Part shown: piece after piece, positions 43,409-50,981 of the stretch
Layout of the letters: each line of letters opens with the position of its first letter
How positions within the stretch are numbered: position 1 is the first letter of the stretch
NCBI GenBank assembly: GCA_946499615.1
Contig: CAMMST010000006.1
Span: 1-64,000 of the forward strand
Length of the DNA: 64,000 bases
Reading direction: 5' to 3'
Source of the DNA: Enterococcus_E cecorum_B
GTDB taxonomy: Bacteria; Bacillota; Bacilli; Lactobacillales; Enterococcaceae
Made by a program: the position numbers and the translations under genes
Notes under the pieces: generated by a model
The model's database searches: none
What the model was told of the DNA's origin: nothing
What the model saw: only the letters and a program-made list of their open reading frames with translations

Positions 43409-43500
43409 AGCAGCCATAAGTACGCCTAAATATCAGTATTTAAATTTTTTATACGCTACATTTAAACAAAGAAGCCATAAGAACATTGAAATATCAATAT
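43409..43500. repeat. Pair of imperfect direct repeats
   Basis: GCAGCCATAAGTAC...AAATATCAGTAT (about 43409-43439) and GAAGCCATAAGAAC...AAATATCAATAT (about 43470-43500), 60 bp apart, lie in the untranslated AT-rich stretch between the RloB-like gene and dnaX. No ORF or hairpin accounts for them. Confidence 0.6.
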
Positions 43501-43573
43501 CCCTACAGCCACATACAAAGTTTGATCATTTACTAATTTTAGTTAAACATTATTCAACATATTATTTATTCTA

Positions 43574-44193
43574 TTACTTTTGAAAATATATTTCTTCTAC
43601 AATCCAACCTAAGTTAGTATACGGTGCTTGCATCATTTCTTGACAAGGCAGTTCATTAAAATGAATTCCGATTTTTATTGCGCTTTTTACCAATTCAACA
43701 AACAAATTCCCTAAATTTTCATCAGCCTTTAATTTTTCATAATCAGTAACATTCAAATACGTTGTTAATTTTTGATATGTTTGTTTTCTTGTTAATGAAT
43801 GATACTTTAACACATTTTCAAAATGCGATAACAGCCAAACTTCAAATGACTCGTTTGAAAAACCAATCTTCAACTGTCCCTTTATTCCCAGTTTGCTTTT
43901 GTTAGCCAAACTCATCGCTTGCTCAATATACTGCCACGGCTCGTCATCCTTATCAAATATAATGTACACTTGCTCAATATTCAAATTTTTAGAGTCTTCA
44001 TTTTTCTCAATACGTTTCAACACCTTAGTAACAAGTGCTTTGGATTGGCGTTCAATAGAAATTGGTTTCACTTTTATATTCGAAGCATTAAACCGCCTAT
44101 TTAATGCTTCAAAATAAATGCGTTCGGTTTGGCCTTCTGAGTATATTAAGATACCTTTTTTAACTTTTTACCTTTCGATGGTCTTCTAGCCAT
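43574..44193 (-). CDS. RloB-like Toprim protein, requires a -1 frameshift
   Basis: Partner of the upstream AAA ATPase. The ATG at 44193 has GGAGGG six nt upstream and follows the ATPase stop by 2 nt, but its frame reads only 15 codons (MARRPSKGKKLKKVS) before TAA. At 44155-44161 it contains A-AAA-AAG in the correct phase for -1 slippage. A -1 shift there continues as GILIYSEGQTERIYFEALN and on to the stop at 43574, giving about 206 residues. The shifted frame has RloB/Toprim-like acidic motifs: SEGQTE and, later, IIFDKDDEP. A protein begun inside (GTG 44071) would lack the first Glu motif. An 11-bp perfect hairpin (44082-44092 with 44100-44110) lies 45 nt downstream. It may be programmed frameshifting, a disabled gene, or a one-base error. 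Confidence 0.75.
44155..44161 (-). other. Slippery heptamer A-AAA-AAG in the RloB-like gene
   Basis: In the zero frame the codons are TTA AAA AAG, so the heptamer has exactly the X-XXY-YYZ phase of bacterial -1 frameshift sites such as E. coli dnaX. Slippage gives GGT ATC TTA, the frame that encodes the RloB-like protein. Confidence 0.7.
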
Positions 44194-44195
44194 AT

Positions 44196-45455
44196 CTAAC
44201 CCTCCGAAGTTTTCGAAACTGCATCAACCAATCCATCCAGACTGATAATTGGTGCTGCGCCAAATTGCCCACTCAAATATCGCTTCATATAAGAAATATC
44301 ATCACGTTTAAATGATTCTGAATCAAAATCAAATAAACTAAACAGCTGGCTACTCCCATCATAAGCTTTTTCAACAAAATTTATTTGATCTTTACGTAAA
44401 TGTTGATCCATTAATTGTAATTCATGAGTTGTTAAAATGAATTGATTAATATTTTCTTTTGTATTAAAAACATCTAATAGTGCTTGCGATAATTCTAAAT
44501 GAAAAGAATCATCGAACTCGTCAATCATAATCACTTTACTTTCTGTACGTCGTGAAAGTATGGTTAAGGCAATAGATATTATTTTTTTCGTGCCATCTGA
44601 CTCAGCATTAAATGGAATTGCTGCTAGACCATTCGCTTTGCCATTTTCATCATAAGTTTTGTGAATAATATAAAGCTTACGAATATGCAGATTTTTTGCT
44701 ATATCATTTCCCGAAAACTGTTGCAATAATGTACGCAATTCATTGGTTACATTCGCTTCTTCTACACGAATTTCCACATCTTCAATTTGAATGTCTGCCG
44801 CTTGTAAAAAACTAATAAATAATTTTTTGTTCAAATCATCTTCAAGAAGTTTAAACATTTCTGTATTTATACTTTCTTTATCTACAATAATTAAATCTTC
44901 TGCAAACCATTTAAAAACATTTTTAGCATGGGTATCATTCAACGACTGAGCCATAAATAACAAAGTCGCATTTTCACGGATATTTTCTCTGTAGGATAGC
45001 AAATTACTTGGAACATCAAATTTTTGATTTTCTCTCTCAAAATATACTTCAAACTTATCTTGTTTCTCGATTTCAAGTTTTTCATATGAGACACTCCGGG
45101 CAGAATATACAAGTGTATAGCGGTAAACAAAGCCGGATGAAAAAAAGGTGATTTGAAAACTTGATTCTCCCTTACTTTTATCATTCGTTAATACAAATGG
45201 TGAAAAAGGCATTTGCTGAACAGATGATGAAGTAGGATTTAAGATAACCGACCGTAATAACTCAAATGCTTTTAATAAATTACTCTTTCCAGATGCATTT
45301 GCGCCAAAAGTTAGTGAAGATTTCAATAGTGTATGATTACCTATTTGCATTGTATGCGTATCTTTGTATTTTCTTAATCTTGCTCCAGTTTCCATTGAAA
45401 AATAAGCTTCATTTTTATAGGACAACACATTTTGAAACACAAATTCTAAAAGCAT
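44196..45455 (-). CDS. AAA family ATPase (AAA_15/AAA_21-like, RloA-type)
   Basis: A 419-residue SMC/ABC-like ATPase. Walker A FGANASGKSNLL at about 50-61, Walker B VIMIDEFDDSFH about 320, and the switch histidine LTTHELQLMD shortly after. An insertion of mixed helices lies between (about 90-290). Similar ATPases pair with RloB- or OLD-type Toprim nucleases in phage defence (the architecture of PARIS-like and RloA/RloB pairs). Start ATG 45455 with AGGTGGGAG upstream. The next gene starts two nt after its stop. The pair interrupts conserved housekeeping loci, is AT-rich and has its own promoter, as expected of acquired DNA. Confidence 0.88.
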   Translation of the reverse strand: MLLEFVFQNVLSYKNEAYFSMETGARLRKYKDTHTMQIGNHTLLKSSLTFGANASGKSNLLKAFELLRSVILNPTSSSVQQMPFSPFVLTNDKSKGESSFQITFFSSGFVYRYTLVYSARSVSYEKLEIEKQDKFEVYFERENQKFDVPSNLLSYRENIRENATLLFMAQSLNDTHAKNVFKWFAEDLIIVDKESINTEMFKLLEDDLNKKLFISFLQAADIQIEDVEIRVEEANVTNELRTLLQQFSGNDIAKNLHIRKLYIIHKTYDENGKANGLAAIPFNAESDGTKKIISIALTILSRRTESKVIMIDEFDDSFHLELSQALLDVFNTKENINQFILTTHELQLMDQHLRKDQINFVEKAYDGSSQLFSLFDFDSESFKRDDISYMKRYLSGQFGAAPIISLDGLVDAVSKTSEG

Positions 45456-45484
45456 ACTCTCCCACCTTTCTAATTAACCACGAG

Positions 45485-45548
45485 TTTACGTTGTCAACCA
45501 ATTACATTATATACAATTTCTCCCTATTTATCCAGTTAACAACGTAAA
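45485..45548 (-). promoter_or_regulatory. Promoter flanked by a 14-bp inverted repeat (candidate operator)
   Basis: TTTACGTTGTCAAC (45485-45498) and GTTAACAACGTAAA (45535-45548) are inverted copies with one mismatch. Between them lie TGGATA (-35, 45529-45534) and TATAAT (-10, 45506-45511), spaced by 17 nt. One arm abuts the -35 and the other covers the transcription start, an arrangement fitting autorepression or looping by a dimeric regulator. No regulator gene is adjacent; the ATPase itself is a candidate. Confidence 0.7.
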
Positions 45549-45556
45549 AATTCACA

Positions 45557-45596
45557 CAAAAATAGAGAAGCCCTTCTGATAAGATAAGGCTTCTCT
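45557..45596 (-). terminator. suf operon terminator
   Basis: AGAGAAGCC/GGCTTCTCT with a 15-nt loop followed by ATTTTTG on the minus strand. Confidence 0.85.
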
Positions 45597-45619
45597 TAAT
45601 TATTATTCTTCTTAGTGGT

Positions 45620-47011
45620 TTATCCCACACTACCTTCCATTTCGTAGCTGATTAAGCGATTAAGCTCAACGGCATATTCCATTGGTAGTTCTTTGGTAAA
45701 TGGTTCCACAAATCCCATGACAATCATCTCTGTGGCTTCAGCTTCTGATAAACCGCGGCTCATCAAATAGTAAAGTTGCTCTTCAGAAATTTTTGAGACT
45801 TTGGCTTCATGTTCTAGAGAGACTTGACTATTATGAATTTCGTTAAATGGAATGGTATCTGATTTCGATAATTCATCCATAATAATCGTATCACACTCGA
45901 TATGTGAAATAGAGCCTTGAGAATTCTTGGCAAATTTCACTTGACCGCGATAGTTTACTTCCCCACCATCTTTTGAAATGGATTTAGAAACGATAGAACT
46001 TGAAGTATTTGGCGCATTGTGAATCATCTTCGCACCAGTATCTTGAATTTGGTTCGCACCAGCAAAAGCAATTGATAACATCGTTCCGCGTGCCCCTTGA
46101 CCTTCAAGATAGACACTTGGATATTTCATCGTTGTTTTGGCACCAAGGTTACCATCAATCCATTCAACCGTCGCATTTTCTTCTGCACGGGCACGCTTAG
46201 TTACTAAGTTGTAGACATTATCAGACCAGTTTTGAATCGTTGTATAACGGCAATAAGCATCTTTAAGTGTAAAGATTTCTACAATCGCCGCATGCAAACT
46301 ATTACTTGAATAAGTCGGCGCAGTACATCCTTCGACATAATGCACACTCGCCCCTTCATCTACAATAATCAAAGTACGTTCGAATTGACCAGTATTTTCG
46401 GCGTTAATTCTAAAGTAAGTTTGTAGCGGAATCTCACATTTGACTCCTTTTGGTACATAGATGAACGTACCACCTGACCAGACAGCTGAGTTTAAAGCCG
46501 CTAATTTATTATCGGTTGGAGGAACTAATTTTGCGAAATATTGCTTAAATAATTCAGGATATTCTTTCAAAGCAGAATCCGTATCCGTGAAAATAATGCC
46601 TAATTTCGCAAACTCATCCTTCATATTGTGATAAACAACTTCTGATTCGTATTGTGCAGAGGCTCCGGCTAAGTAGGCACGTTCAGCTTCTGGAATCCCA
46701 ATCTTTTCAAAAGTATCTTTAATTTTATCTGGCACATCATCCCATGAACGAGCTGGCTTATCACTAGGTTTTTGATAATATTTAATTTTATCAAACTCAA
46801 TATCTGATAAATCTGGGCCCCATTCTTGCATTTTCATTTTATGGAAGGTTTCTAATGATTTTAAGCGAAACTCTAACATCCAATCAGGTTCGCCTTTGAC
46901 TCTTGAAATTTCACGAACGACTTCTTCTGTTAAGCCAGTTCCGGTACTATAAACGGGTTCGACATCATCGTGAAAACCAAATTTATATTCTTCTAACTCT
47001 GGTACGCCCAC
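45620..47011 (-). CDS. sufB: Fe-S cluster assembly scaffold SufB
   Basis: A 463-residue scaffold on which nascent [4Fe-4S] clusters form with SufC/SufD. Right-handed beta-helix protein with GTFIYVPKGVKCEIPLQTYFRINAE and VHYVEGCTAP, and the C-terminal YYLMSRGLSEAEATEMIV shared with SufD. I start it at GTG 47011, eight nt after GAGGAG; GTG 47020 overlaps the site. Last gene of sufCDSUB, overlapping the region just after sufU. Confidence 0.97.
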   Translation of the reverse strand: MGVPELEEYKFGFHDDVEPVYSTGTGLTEEVVREISRVKGEPDWMLEFRLKSLETFHKMKMQEWGPDLSDIEFDKIKYYQKPSDKPARSWDDVPDKIKDTFEKIGIPEAERAYLAGASAQYESEVVYHNMKDEFAKLGIIFTDTDSALKEYPELFKQYFAKLVPPTDNKLAALNSAVWSGGTFIYVPKGVKCEIPLQTYFRINAENTGQFERTLIIVDEGASVHYVEGCTAPTYSSNSLHAAIVEIFTLKDAYCRYTTIQNWSDNVYNLVTKRARAEENATVEWIDGNLGAKTTMKYPSVYLEGQGARGTMLSIAFAGANQIQDTGAKMIHNAPNTSSSIVSKSISKDGGEVNYRGQVKFAKNSQGSISHIECDTIIMDELSKSDTIPFNEIHNSQVSLEHEAKVSKISEEQLYYLMSRGLSEAEATEMIVMGFVEPFTKELPMEYAVELNRLISYEMEGSVG

Positions 47012-47016
47012 ATCGA

Positions 47017-47490
47017 TCACTCCTCATGTTTTATTTCTTCGGTAATTTTTGTTTCAGTTGGGTTGGCAATTGCTTTATCCAAGGCTTTCCAGGCTAAAGT
47101 GGCACATTTAATTCGAGCTGGGAATTTCGCCACACCAGAAAGCATACTTGCATCGCCTAATTCATCTTCTAAAGTAATTTCTTGTCCTTGAACCAATTCA
47201 GAAAAAGCAGCAGATAATTCTTTGGCTTGCTCGAGCGTTTTGCCAATTACTGCATCGGTCATCATGGAAGCAGAGGCCGTCGAAATCGAGCAACCATGCC
47301 CATGAAAAGCAATATCTTGAATCAGACCTTGATCATCAATCGCCAATTCTAAATGAATCACATCGCCACAAGTTGGATTATTTAGCTCAATTTGTTGACT
47401 CGATTGATCTAAAGTTCCGTGATGATGCGGATGACTAGAATGATCCAAAATAATTTGTCGATATAAGTTATCTAATTTAGATAGCGCCAT
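47017..47490 (-). CDS. sufU: Fe-S cluster assembly / zinc-dependent sulfurtransferase SufU
   Basis: A 157-residue IscU-like protein that accepts persulfide from SufS. Zinc/acceptor cysteines are visible in NPTCGDVIHLELA, GHGCSISTASASMM and CATLAWKALDKA, with the Gram-positive insertion typical of SufU. ATG 47490 is inside the last codons of sufS (overlap 14 bp), AAGGAG being ten nt upstream. Confidence 0.96.
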   Translation of the reverse strand: MALSKLDNLYRQIILDHSSHPHHHGTLDQSSQQIELNNPTCGDVIHLELAIDDQGLIQDIAFHGHGCSISTASASMMTDAVIGKTLEQAKELSAAFSELVQGQEITLEDELGDASMLSGVAKFPARIKCATLAWKALDKAIANPTETKITEEIKHEE

Positions 47491-48718
47491 TTGCAAAAAA
47501 CTCCTTTGTTGCCAGAATCGCTGCCACTAATTGGTCGGCTTCTTCTTTGGTATTGTAAAAATAAAAACTTGCTCTAGCCGTCGCAAAACAGCCAAGTTCT
47601 TTAATTAAAGGTTGTGCACAATGATGACCTGCTCTGACTGCAATGCCCTGCATATCTAAAGCAGAAGCGACATCATGTGGGTGCAGATGATCCAAATTAA
47701 AGGCAATCACCGCCGTATGTTCTGCAGGATTTTGCGGTCCATAGATAGTTAGTCCTTCAATTTGTTGTAATTTTGGTAACAGATCAGCGACAATGGCTTG
47801 TTCATACTCATGAATGGTTTGCATACCGATGTTTTCTAAATAATCAATTGCTGCACCTAAACCAATCGCCCCGGCAATATTAGGGGTGCCTGGCTCAAAT
47901 TTCCAAGGTAAGTCAGTCCAAGTACTTTCATAAAGGTCAACAAAATCTATCATCTCACCGCCAAATGCCACGGGTTCCATTTTTTCAAGTAAGGCTTGTT
48001 TGCCATAAAGAACACCGATGCCTGTTGGGCCACACATTTTATGACCACTAAAACAATAGAAGTCACAATCTAAATCTTGGACATCCACCGGCATATGTGC
48101 CACTGCTTGAGCGCCATCAACGACCATAATTGCTTGATGTTGGTGAGCAAGTTGCGCCATTTCCTTCACTGGATTCACTGTCCCTAATACATTAGACACT
48201 TGCGCCAGAGCAACAATCGCAGTTTTTTCATTAATGATTGTTTTGGCAGCTTGTACGTCTAAGTGTCCATCAGCGGTTAAGGGAATATAGCGTAATACGG
48301 CCTGCTTGCGGTTGGCCAACTGTTGCCAAGGAATCAAATTCGCATGGTGTTCCATTTTCGAAATGACAATCTCATCCCCTGCTTGGATAAATTCACCATA
48401 ACTTTGCGCAACGATATTTAAACTATCAGTTGTGCCTTTGGTAAAAATAATTTCTTTATTGCTATTGGCATGAATAAATTGTTGGACTTTTTTCCGTGCT
48501 GCTTCAAATTCGGCTGTTGCACGTTCTGCCAAGGTATGCACTCCCCGATGAACATTGGCATTATCATGTAAATAATAATGATTTAATACATCTAAGACAG
48601 CTTGCGGTTTTTGTGTCGTTGCTGCATTATCTAAATAAATGAGCGGCTCATCATTGACAATTTGATCAAGCACTGGAAAATCCGCACGTATCTTCTTGGC
48701 ATCAAAAGTTTCTGGCAT
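47477..48718 (-). CDS. sufS: Cysteine desulfurase SufS
   Basis: A 413-residue PLP enzyme releasing sulfur from cysteine as persulfide for SufU. PLP lysine in FSGHKMCGPTGIGVLYG, cofactor contacts VVDGAQAVAHMPVD, and the catalytic cysteine in GHHCAQPLIKELG. ATG shares a base with the sufD stop (TAATG). Confidence 0.97.
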   Translation of the reverse strand: MPETFDAKKIRADFPVLDQIVNDEPLIYLDNAATTQKPQAVLDVLNHYYLHDNANVHRGVHTLAERATAEFEAARKKVQQFIHANSNKEIIFTKGTTDSLNIVAQSYGEFIQAGDEIVISKMEHHANLIPWQQLANRKQAVLRYIPLTADGHLDVQAAKTIINEKTAIVALAQVSNVLGTVNPVKEMAQLAHQHQAIMVVDGAQAVAHMPVDVQDLDCDFYCFSGHKMCGPTGIGVLYGKQALLEKMEPVAFGGEMIDFVDLYESTWTDLPWKFEPGTPNIAGAIGLGAAIDYLENIGMQTIHEYEQAIVADLLPKLQQIEGLTIYGPQNPAEHTAVIAFNLDHLHPHDVASALDMQGIAVRAGHHCAQPLIKELGCFATARASFYFYNTKEEADQLVAAILATKEFFANGAI

Positions 48719-50010
48719 TAAGCATTCAACTTCCCTTCGATGACATCTACTAATTCTTGTTGCACCGTTTTAATTGGAATAGCTGTTAAGACGCCACCTA
48801 AGAAACCACGGATGACTAAACGTTCGGCATCTGCTTTCTTCAAGCCACGACTCATCAAATAATACATTTCTTCAGGATCCACACGACCGACACTAGCTGC
48901 ATGTCCTGCGGTAACTTCATTTTCATCAATTAATAAAATAGGGTTCGCATCGCCACGAGCCTGGTCAGAAAGCATTAATACCCGGCTTTCTTGTTGGGCA
49001 TCCGCTTGTTTAGCGCCCTTAATAATATGTCCAATGCCGTTAAAGGTTAAGGTTCCTTTTTCGCGAATAACCCCATGTTGTAGGATGTGACCGACTGAAT
49101 AAGAAGCTTTATTTGTCACACGTGTATCGATGGCTTGGACTTGTTTACCAGCACTAATCGCCACAATTTTCACTTCTGCGTGTGAACCGACCCCTACTAT
49201 ATCAGAATCAAAGTCAGCAACAATATTACCATCATTCATGATACCTAATGCCCAATCAATTGAAGCATCACGCATTAAATAGCCACGACGGTTCATATAA
49301 GCTGCGACATTTTCACCTAATTGATCGATGGCAGAATATTTTACTTTCGCACCCTCTTTTGCAATCACTTCAACTACGATATTACCAGCGATTTCTTTAG
49401 CTGCCTTACCTTGAGAGATAAAACGTTCTAAATAGCTAAATTCACTATTGGTATCTGCGACGATTAATAAATGTTTGTAAAAATGCGCTTTAGAATCCCC
49501 ATTATGATAAAAAATTGCTTCAAAAGGTTCTTCTACTACGACATTTTTCGGTACATATAAGAACATTCCACTATTTAAGAAAGCCATATGTGCAGCCGTT
49601 AATTTATTTTCATCAAATGGGACTGCTTTGGTCATTAAATATTGTTCTACCAATTCAGGCATTTCTTGTAAAGCGGTAAATAAATCGGTAAAGACAACCC
49701 CTTGATCAATTAAATGTTGTGGTAATTGTTCAAAAATCGTTTGACTATCTTGTTGCACAAACATTGGGTGATTATCGATTTGATCAAAACTGGCGACATT
49801 TTCACTATAAGTTTCTTGACCATTTAGCACATCTTCATCAATCGCTAATAAGGGCCAACGGTGAAATTTCGCACGTTCAATTTGTGGTAAAGCTAATTCA
49901 TTGATTTTAGCTAAGGCTTGTTGGCGAAGAGCAAGCATAAAGGCTGGTTCTTCTTTTAAAGCAGAAAAGACGTTGACTGCTTCTTGATATTCCATCAGAT
50001 CTTTTTTCAT
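48718..50010 (-). CDS. sufD: Fe-S cluster assembly protein SufD
   Basis: A 430-residue SufB paralogue forming the SufBCD complex. Beta-helix core with GMFLYVPKNVVVEEP and the end YYLMSRGLKKADAERLVIRGFLG. It follows sufC by 14 nt. Standard length. Confidence 0.96.
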   Translation of the reverse strand: MKKDLMEYQEAVNVFSALKEEPAFMLALRQQALAKINELALPQIERAKFHRWPLLAIDEDVLNGQETYSENVASFDQIDNHPMFVQQDSQTIFEQLPQHLIDQGVVFTDLFTALQEMPELVEQYLMTKAVPFDENKLTAAHMAFLNSGMFLYVPKNVVVEEPFEAIFYHNGDSKAHFYKHLLIVADTNSEFSYLERFISQGKAAKEIAGNIVVEVIAKEGAKVKYSAIDQLGENVAAYMNRRGYLMRDASIDWALGIMNDGNIVADFDSDIVGVGSHAEVKIVAISAGKQVQAIDTRVTNKASYSVGHILQHGVIREKGTLTFNGIGHIIKGAKQADAQQESRVLMLSDQARGDANPILLIDENEVTAGHAASVGRVDPEEMYYLMSRGLKKADAERLVIRGFLGGVLTAIPIKTVQQELVDVIEGKLNA

Positions 50011-50024
50011 TGATCGATTCCCCC

Positions 50025-50798
50025 TTACGCTTCGTCTTCTTTGTATTCAATACCTAATTCTTTACTGATACCGGCATATCCTTCTGCTTCAAGACGTTTA
50101 GCTAAATCAGCATCGCCAGTTAAGACCACACGTCCATCCATCATAATATGCACGACATCTGGTGTAATGTAGTTTAATAAACGTTGATAGTGGGTAATGA
50201 TTAAAGCCCCAAAGTCATCGCCACGCATCGCATTGACACCTTTAGCAACTACTTTTAAGGCATCAATATCCAAACCAGAGTCAATTTCATCTAAAACCGC
50301 AAAGCTTGGTTCTAACATTAATAATTGTAGAATTTCATTACGTTTCTTTTCCCCACCTGAGAAGCCTTCATTTAAGTAACGTTCAGCCATTTCTTCAGGC
50401 ATATTTAATAAGTCCATCTTTTCGTCTAATTTTTTCAAGAATTCGCGAACTGAAATCTTATCATCTTCTTCACGACGCGCATTGATTGCAGCACGCATGA
50501 ATTCTGCATTAGTGATTCCTGGGATTTCACTTGGATATTGCATCGCTAAGAATAAACCTAAGCGCGCACGTTCATCCACTTCTAATTCTAAAATATTTTG
50601 ACCGTCTAATAGAATTTCCCCTTGTGTCACTTCATAATTAGGATTTCCCATAATTGCAGCTGACAAGGTAGATTTTCCTGTTCCGTTTGGTCCCATAATG
50701 GCATGAATTTCACCTGTTTTTAACGTTAAATTCACGCCTTTTAAAATTTCCTTATCTTCAATTGAAACATGTAAGTCTTTAATTTCTAATGTTGACAT
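50025..50798 (-). CDS. sufC: Fe-S cluster assembly ATPase SufC
   Basis: A 257-residue ABC-type ATPase of the SufBCD complex. Walker A GPNGTGKSTLSAAI, signature FSGGEKKRNEILQ (SufC-specific), Walker B FAVLDEIDSGLDID. First gene of sufCDSUB; AAAGGGGG precedes the ATG. Promoter and a Fur-like palindrome are upstream. Confidence 0.97.
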   Translation of the reverse strand: MSTLEIKDLHVSIEDKEILKGVNLTLKTGEIHAIMGPNGTGKSTLSAAIMGNPNYEVTQGEILLDGQNILELEVDERARLGLFLAMQYPSEIPGITNAEFMRAAINARREEDDKISVREFLKKLDEKMDLLNMPEEMAERYLNEGFSGGEKKRNEILQLLMLEPSFAVLDEIDSGLDIDALKVVAKGVNAMRGDDFGALIITHYQRLLNYITPDVVHIMMDGRVVLTGDADLAKRLEAEGYAGISKELGIEYKEDEA

Positions 50799-50829
50799 CT
50801 CATTGCCCCCTTTTATAATGTTCTTTTTT

Positions 50830-50858
50830 ATTTTAGACTAATTGAGAATGATATTCAA
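50830..50858 (-). promoter_or_regulatory. suf operon promoter
   Basis: TTGAAT (50853-50858), 17 nt, TAAAAT (50830-50835) on the minus strand. Confidence 0.7.
50843..50857. promoter_or_regulatory. Fur/PerR-like 7-1-7 palindrome at the suf promoter
   Basis: TGAGAATGATATTCA matches TGATAATNATTATCA at 11 of 14 informative positions and overlaps the -35 box. Suggests metal- or peroxide-responsive repression; by-eye only. Confidence 0.4.
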
Positions 50859-50908
50859 ATCAATTGCACTCATTTCGCGAAAAAATTTTTAGTTTTTTAG
50901 AATTAGTA

Positions 50909-50960
50909 TAAAAAAAGAAAGTATGGTCTCTAGGATTTCCCTAAAAAACCAATACTTTCT
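50909..50960 (-). terminator. pnp terminator
   Basis: AGAAAGTATTGGT with ACCATACTTTCT, inner TAGG/CCTA, followed by T7 on the minus strand. Confidence 0.88.
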
Positions 50961-50981
50961 TCTATATTATTCATTTTCTGA

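Noticed and set aside
43278..43573. SRP (scRNA) gene upstream of dnaX, as in B. subtilis
   Set aside because: No GC-rich SRP Alu/S-domain sequence is present; the region is AT-rich with simple direct repeats.
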